Assembly (NCBI GenBank): GCA_002293605.1
Contig: DBDO01000028.1
Location: 1-6,167 of the forward strand
From: Desulfovibrionaceae bacterium UBA930
GTDB lineage: Bacteria > Desulfobacterota > Desulfovibrionia > Desulfovibrionales > Desulfovibrionaceae
Reading direction: 5' to 3'
Length of the DNA stretch: 6,167 bases
In this document: positions 4,680 through 6,167 of the stretch, piece by piece
Layout of the letters: each line of letters opens with the position of its first letter
Numbering within the stretch: the stretch's first letter is position 1
Made by a program: the position numbers and the translations under genes
The notes under the pieces: model-generated
Seen by the model: the letters and a program-made list of their open reading frames with translations, nothing else
What the model was told of the DNA's origin: nothing
Databases searched by the model: none

Positions 4680-5858
4680 ATGCTTTCCCCCTCCCTGTCT
4701 GTCTCGAGCGAATCTGCCGGGCAAGGCCCGCCCGGCCCGCGCATTCTTTTTTTCAGCGGCGGCTCCGCCTTGCGCGAAAGCTCCCGCGAACTGGCCCGAA
4801 GCACCCGGACTACCGTGCACCTTGTCACGCCCTTTGATTCCGGGGGCAGTTCTGCCAGCCTGCGCAAGGCCTTTTCCATGCCTGCAGTGGGGGACGCCCG
4901 CTCGCGCGTTATGGCCCTTGCCGAACCAGGGCGCGAGGGCAACCCGGAAATATTCACCCTTTTTAGCTACCGGCTGCCAAAGGATGATTCCCCCAAAGCC
5001 CTGCTGGGGGAGCTGATCCGGCTTGTGCGGGGCAGCCACCCCCTGCTGCGCCAGGTTCCCGAACCGGCAAAGACCATCATTCGCGAGCATCTTGGCTGGT
5101 TCGCCCTGCACATGCCTGCGGATTTCCCTCTGGCCGGGGCCAGCGTGGGCAATCTCATACTGACGGGGGGCTATCTGCATAAAGGACGCCGCCTTGGCCC
5201 TACGCTTGCGCTCTTTTCCCGTCTTGTGCGGGCAAAGGGCCTTGTGCGCCCCATTGTTGAAGATTCGCTCCACCTTGCGGTGCGCCTTGCCTCCGGCAAG
5301 GTGCTTGTAGGCCAGCACCAGTTCACCGGCAAAGACGGCCCGGCCATAGACTCGCCCATCGCCGACATCTGGCTCGTTGGCGCGGAAGACTCCCTTGTCC
5401 CGGTCACCCCGTCCCTTTCTTCGGGCATTGCAAGGCTCATCCGCAGCGCCGCCTGCATCTGCTACCCTGTGGGGAGCTTCTATTCCAGCCTTGTCGCCAA
5501 CCTCCTGCCTCGCGGCGTGGGCCGGGCCGTGGCCGCCTGTCCGGGCTCCAAAATATTCATCCCCAACCTGGGAGAGGACCCCGAACTCCTCGGCTGTTCT
5601 CTGGCCTGCCAGATAGAGGCCCTGCTGCGTCCGCTCCTGGCGGACGCGCCCGGCGCAAGGCCTTCCGAGCTTCTCTCACTTGTTCTTGTTGACAGGGAAA
5701 AGGGGCAGTATCCCGGCGGGCTGCCTGAAAAACTCCTGCGCTCTCTTGGCATTGCGCTCGCGCATTTTCCCCTTGTGCAGCCCGAGCGCTCGCCTCTCGC
5801 GCAGCCCGGCGCGCTTGCAAAGGCCATTCAGGCTGCCTGCGCGGCGGGCCGTCCATAA
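4680..5858 (+). CDS. GAK-system CofD-like protein
   Basis: I recognise this 392-residue protein as a CofD/YvcK-related member of the GAK (GRASP and kinase) system, whose biochemical role is not established. True CofD transfers lactyl-phospho groups in F420 synthesis and YvcK proteins bind UDP-sugars; neither role should be assumed here. The Rossmann-like start is RILFFSGGSALRESSREL (21-38), with the Gly-Gly nucleotide-binding turn at 27-28. Further signatures are VTPFDSGGSSASLRKAF (49-65), GASVGNLILTGGYL (153-166), VGQHQFTGKDGPAIDSPIAD (210-229), CYPVGSFYSSLVANLLP (261-277) and FIPNLGEDPE (293-302). No signal peptide or membrane helix is seen, so it is probably cytoplasmic. ATG at 4680 is the first start codon in a frame that stays open far upstream; its ribosome binding site (near GAGCGGA, 4662-4668) is weak. 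The gene stands alone: a terminator lies upstream and a convergent gene 14 bases downstream. The partner ATP-grasp and HprK-related kinase genes are not in this window. Confidence 0.88.
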   Translation: MLSPSLSVSSESAGQGPPGPRILFFSGGSALRESSRELARSTRTTVHLVTPFDSGGSSASLRKAFSMPAVGDARSRVMALAEPGREGNPEIFTLFSYRLPKDDSPKALLGELIRLVRGSHPLLRQVPEPAKTIIREHLGWFALHMPADFPLAGASVGNLILTGGYLHKGRRLGPTLALFSRLVRAKGLVRPIVEDSLHLAVRLASGKVLVGQHQFTGKDGPAIDSPIADIWLVGAEDSLVPVTPSLSSGIARLIRSAACICYPVGSFYSSLVANLLPRGVGRAVAACPGSKIFIPNLGEDPELLGCSLACQIEALLRPLLADAPGARPSELLSLVLVDREKGQYPGGLPEKLLRSLGIALAHFPLVQPERSPLAQPGALAKAIQAACAAGRP

Positions 5859-5872
5859 AATCAGCCTTTCCC

Positions 5873-6167
5873 CTATATGGCCATGCTTATGGCCTCTGGC
5901 AGGGCAGGCGCGCGGGTGGGCACCTGCACTTCATACTGCACTGCCGTGCCGTAGCAGGTAAAATATTTGCTTCCGTCAGGATGAAAGGCCACGTTTTCCT
6001 GGTATCCTATAATGGCTTGAGCGCCCTTGTTCACGGCGCGCGCCGCCATGCCGAAAAAGGTCTGTTCGGAATCATAGCCCCGGCACACCACAAGGCCGAG
6101 CACCTTGCTCACCTTGCGGCTCTCGTCCAGCAGCGTTGTGGTAACCACGGGAAAACGGCCCGCCAGA
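5873..6167 (-). CDS. Short YbjQ-like (DUF74/UPF0145) protein, cut by the window edge
   Basis: This is a partial gene whose 5' end lies beyond 6167. The visible 97 residues fit the YbjQ/DUF74 family of small pentamer-forming proteins, sometimes called heavy-metal-binding although the function is unproven. Markers are VVTTTLLD near the visible start, KVLGLV, the helix AARAVNKGAQAIIGY, and the C-terminal strand YGTAVQYEV. Compared with usual members of about 105 residues, the middle region (the long helix rich in Arg and Glu that normally precedes the Ala-rich helix) seems shortened, and the C-terminus adds about 15 residues ending EAISMAI. A GTG at 6148 would give a 91-residue protein and fits where this family often begins, but no ribosome binding site precedes it and the frame stays open to the edge, so a longer N-terminus is likely. 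It converges on the CofD-like gene with a 14-base gap and no obvious terminator. Confidence 0.65.
   Translation of the reverse strand, partial: LAGRFPVVTTTLLDESRKVSKVLGLVVCRGYDSEQTFFGMAARAVNKGAQAIIGYQENVAFHPDGSKYFTCYGTAVQYEVQVPTRAPALPEAISMAI

Noticed and set aside
4516..5016. 166-codon plus-strand frame overlapping the start of the CofD-like gene
   Set aside because: Rich in Pro, Ala and Arg, as expected from a shifted GC-rich frame; the CofD-like gene explains the region.

Overview
The window looks like chromosomal DNA from a GC-rich Gram-negative bacterium, most likely a sulfate reducer of the Desulfovibrio group (Desulfovibrionaceae). This rests on recognition, not on a search. The clues are a GAK-system CofD-like gene (a family I know mainly from this lineage), an M23 peptidase with a short cytoplasmic N-terminus ahead of one membrane anchor, several lipoproteins with clear lipoboxes, and GC-rich genes separated by AT-rich spacers. 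No insertion sequence, phage gene, CRISPR array, tRNA or rRNA was seen.

Layout from left to right. (1) At 29-1118 two genes diverge: an exported nitroreductase-fold protein on the minus strand and a one-domain cupin on the plus strand. The cupin is followed by a hairpin plus T-run. (2) At 1219-2908 three tightly packed plus-strand genes encode a FlgO-domain lipoprotein, a 90-residue TPR-like lipoprotein, and a second secreted FlgO-like protein. They probably form one envelope-directed operon. (3) At 2909-3033 a 125-base nested palindrome fills the gap between two converging stop codons. (4) At 3035-4168, on the minus strand, a 57-residue two-helix membrane protein is followed by a membrane-anchored M23 peptidase with a TTG start. 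(5) At 4169-4679 there is a 511-base spacer without a convincing protein gene. It holds a 14-base exact direct repeat (about 20 bases with one indel), an 11-bp inverted repeat, two perfect TATAAT boxes, a stem-loop and a strong intrinsic terminator, which together suggest a small RNA or a terminated leader. (6) At 4680-5858 lies the GAK-system CofD-like gene. (7) At 5873-6167 a convergent YbjQ-like (DUF74) gene runs off the right edge.

Much of the window concerns the cell envelope: two lipoproteins, a secreted FlgO paralogue, a small membrane protein, a peptidoglycan-peptidase-type protein and an exported flavoenzyme-fold protein. The most distinctive observations are the paralogous FlgO pair around a TPR lipoprotein, the long palindrome between converging genes, the orphan promoter/terminator unit, and a GAK CofD-like gene standing without its usual ATP-grasp and kinase partners inside this window.
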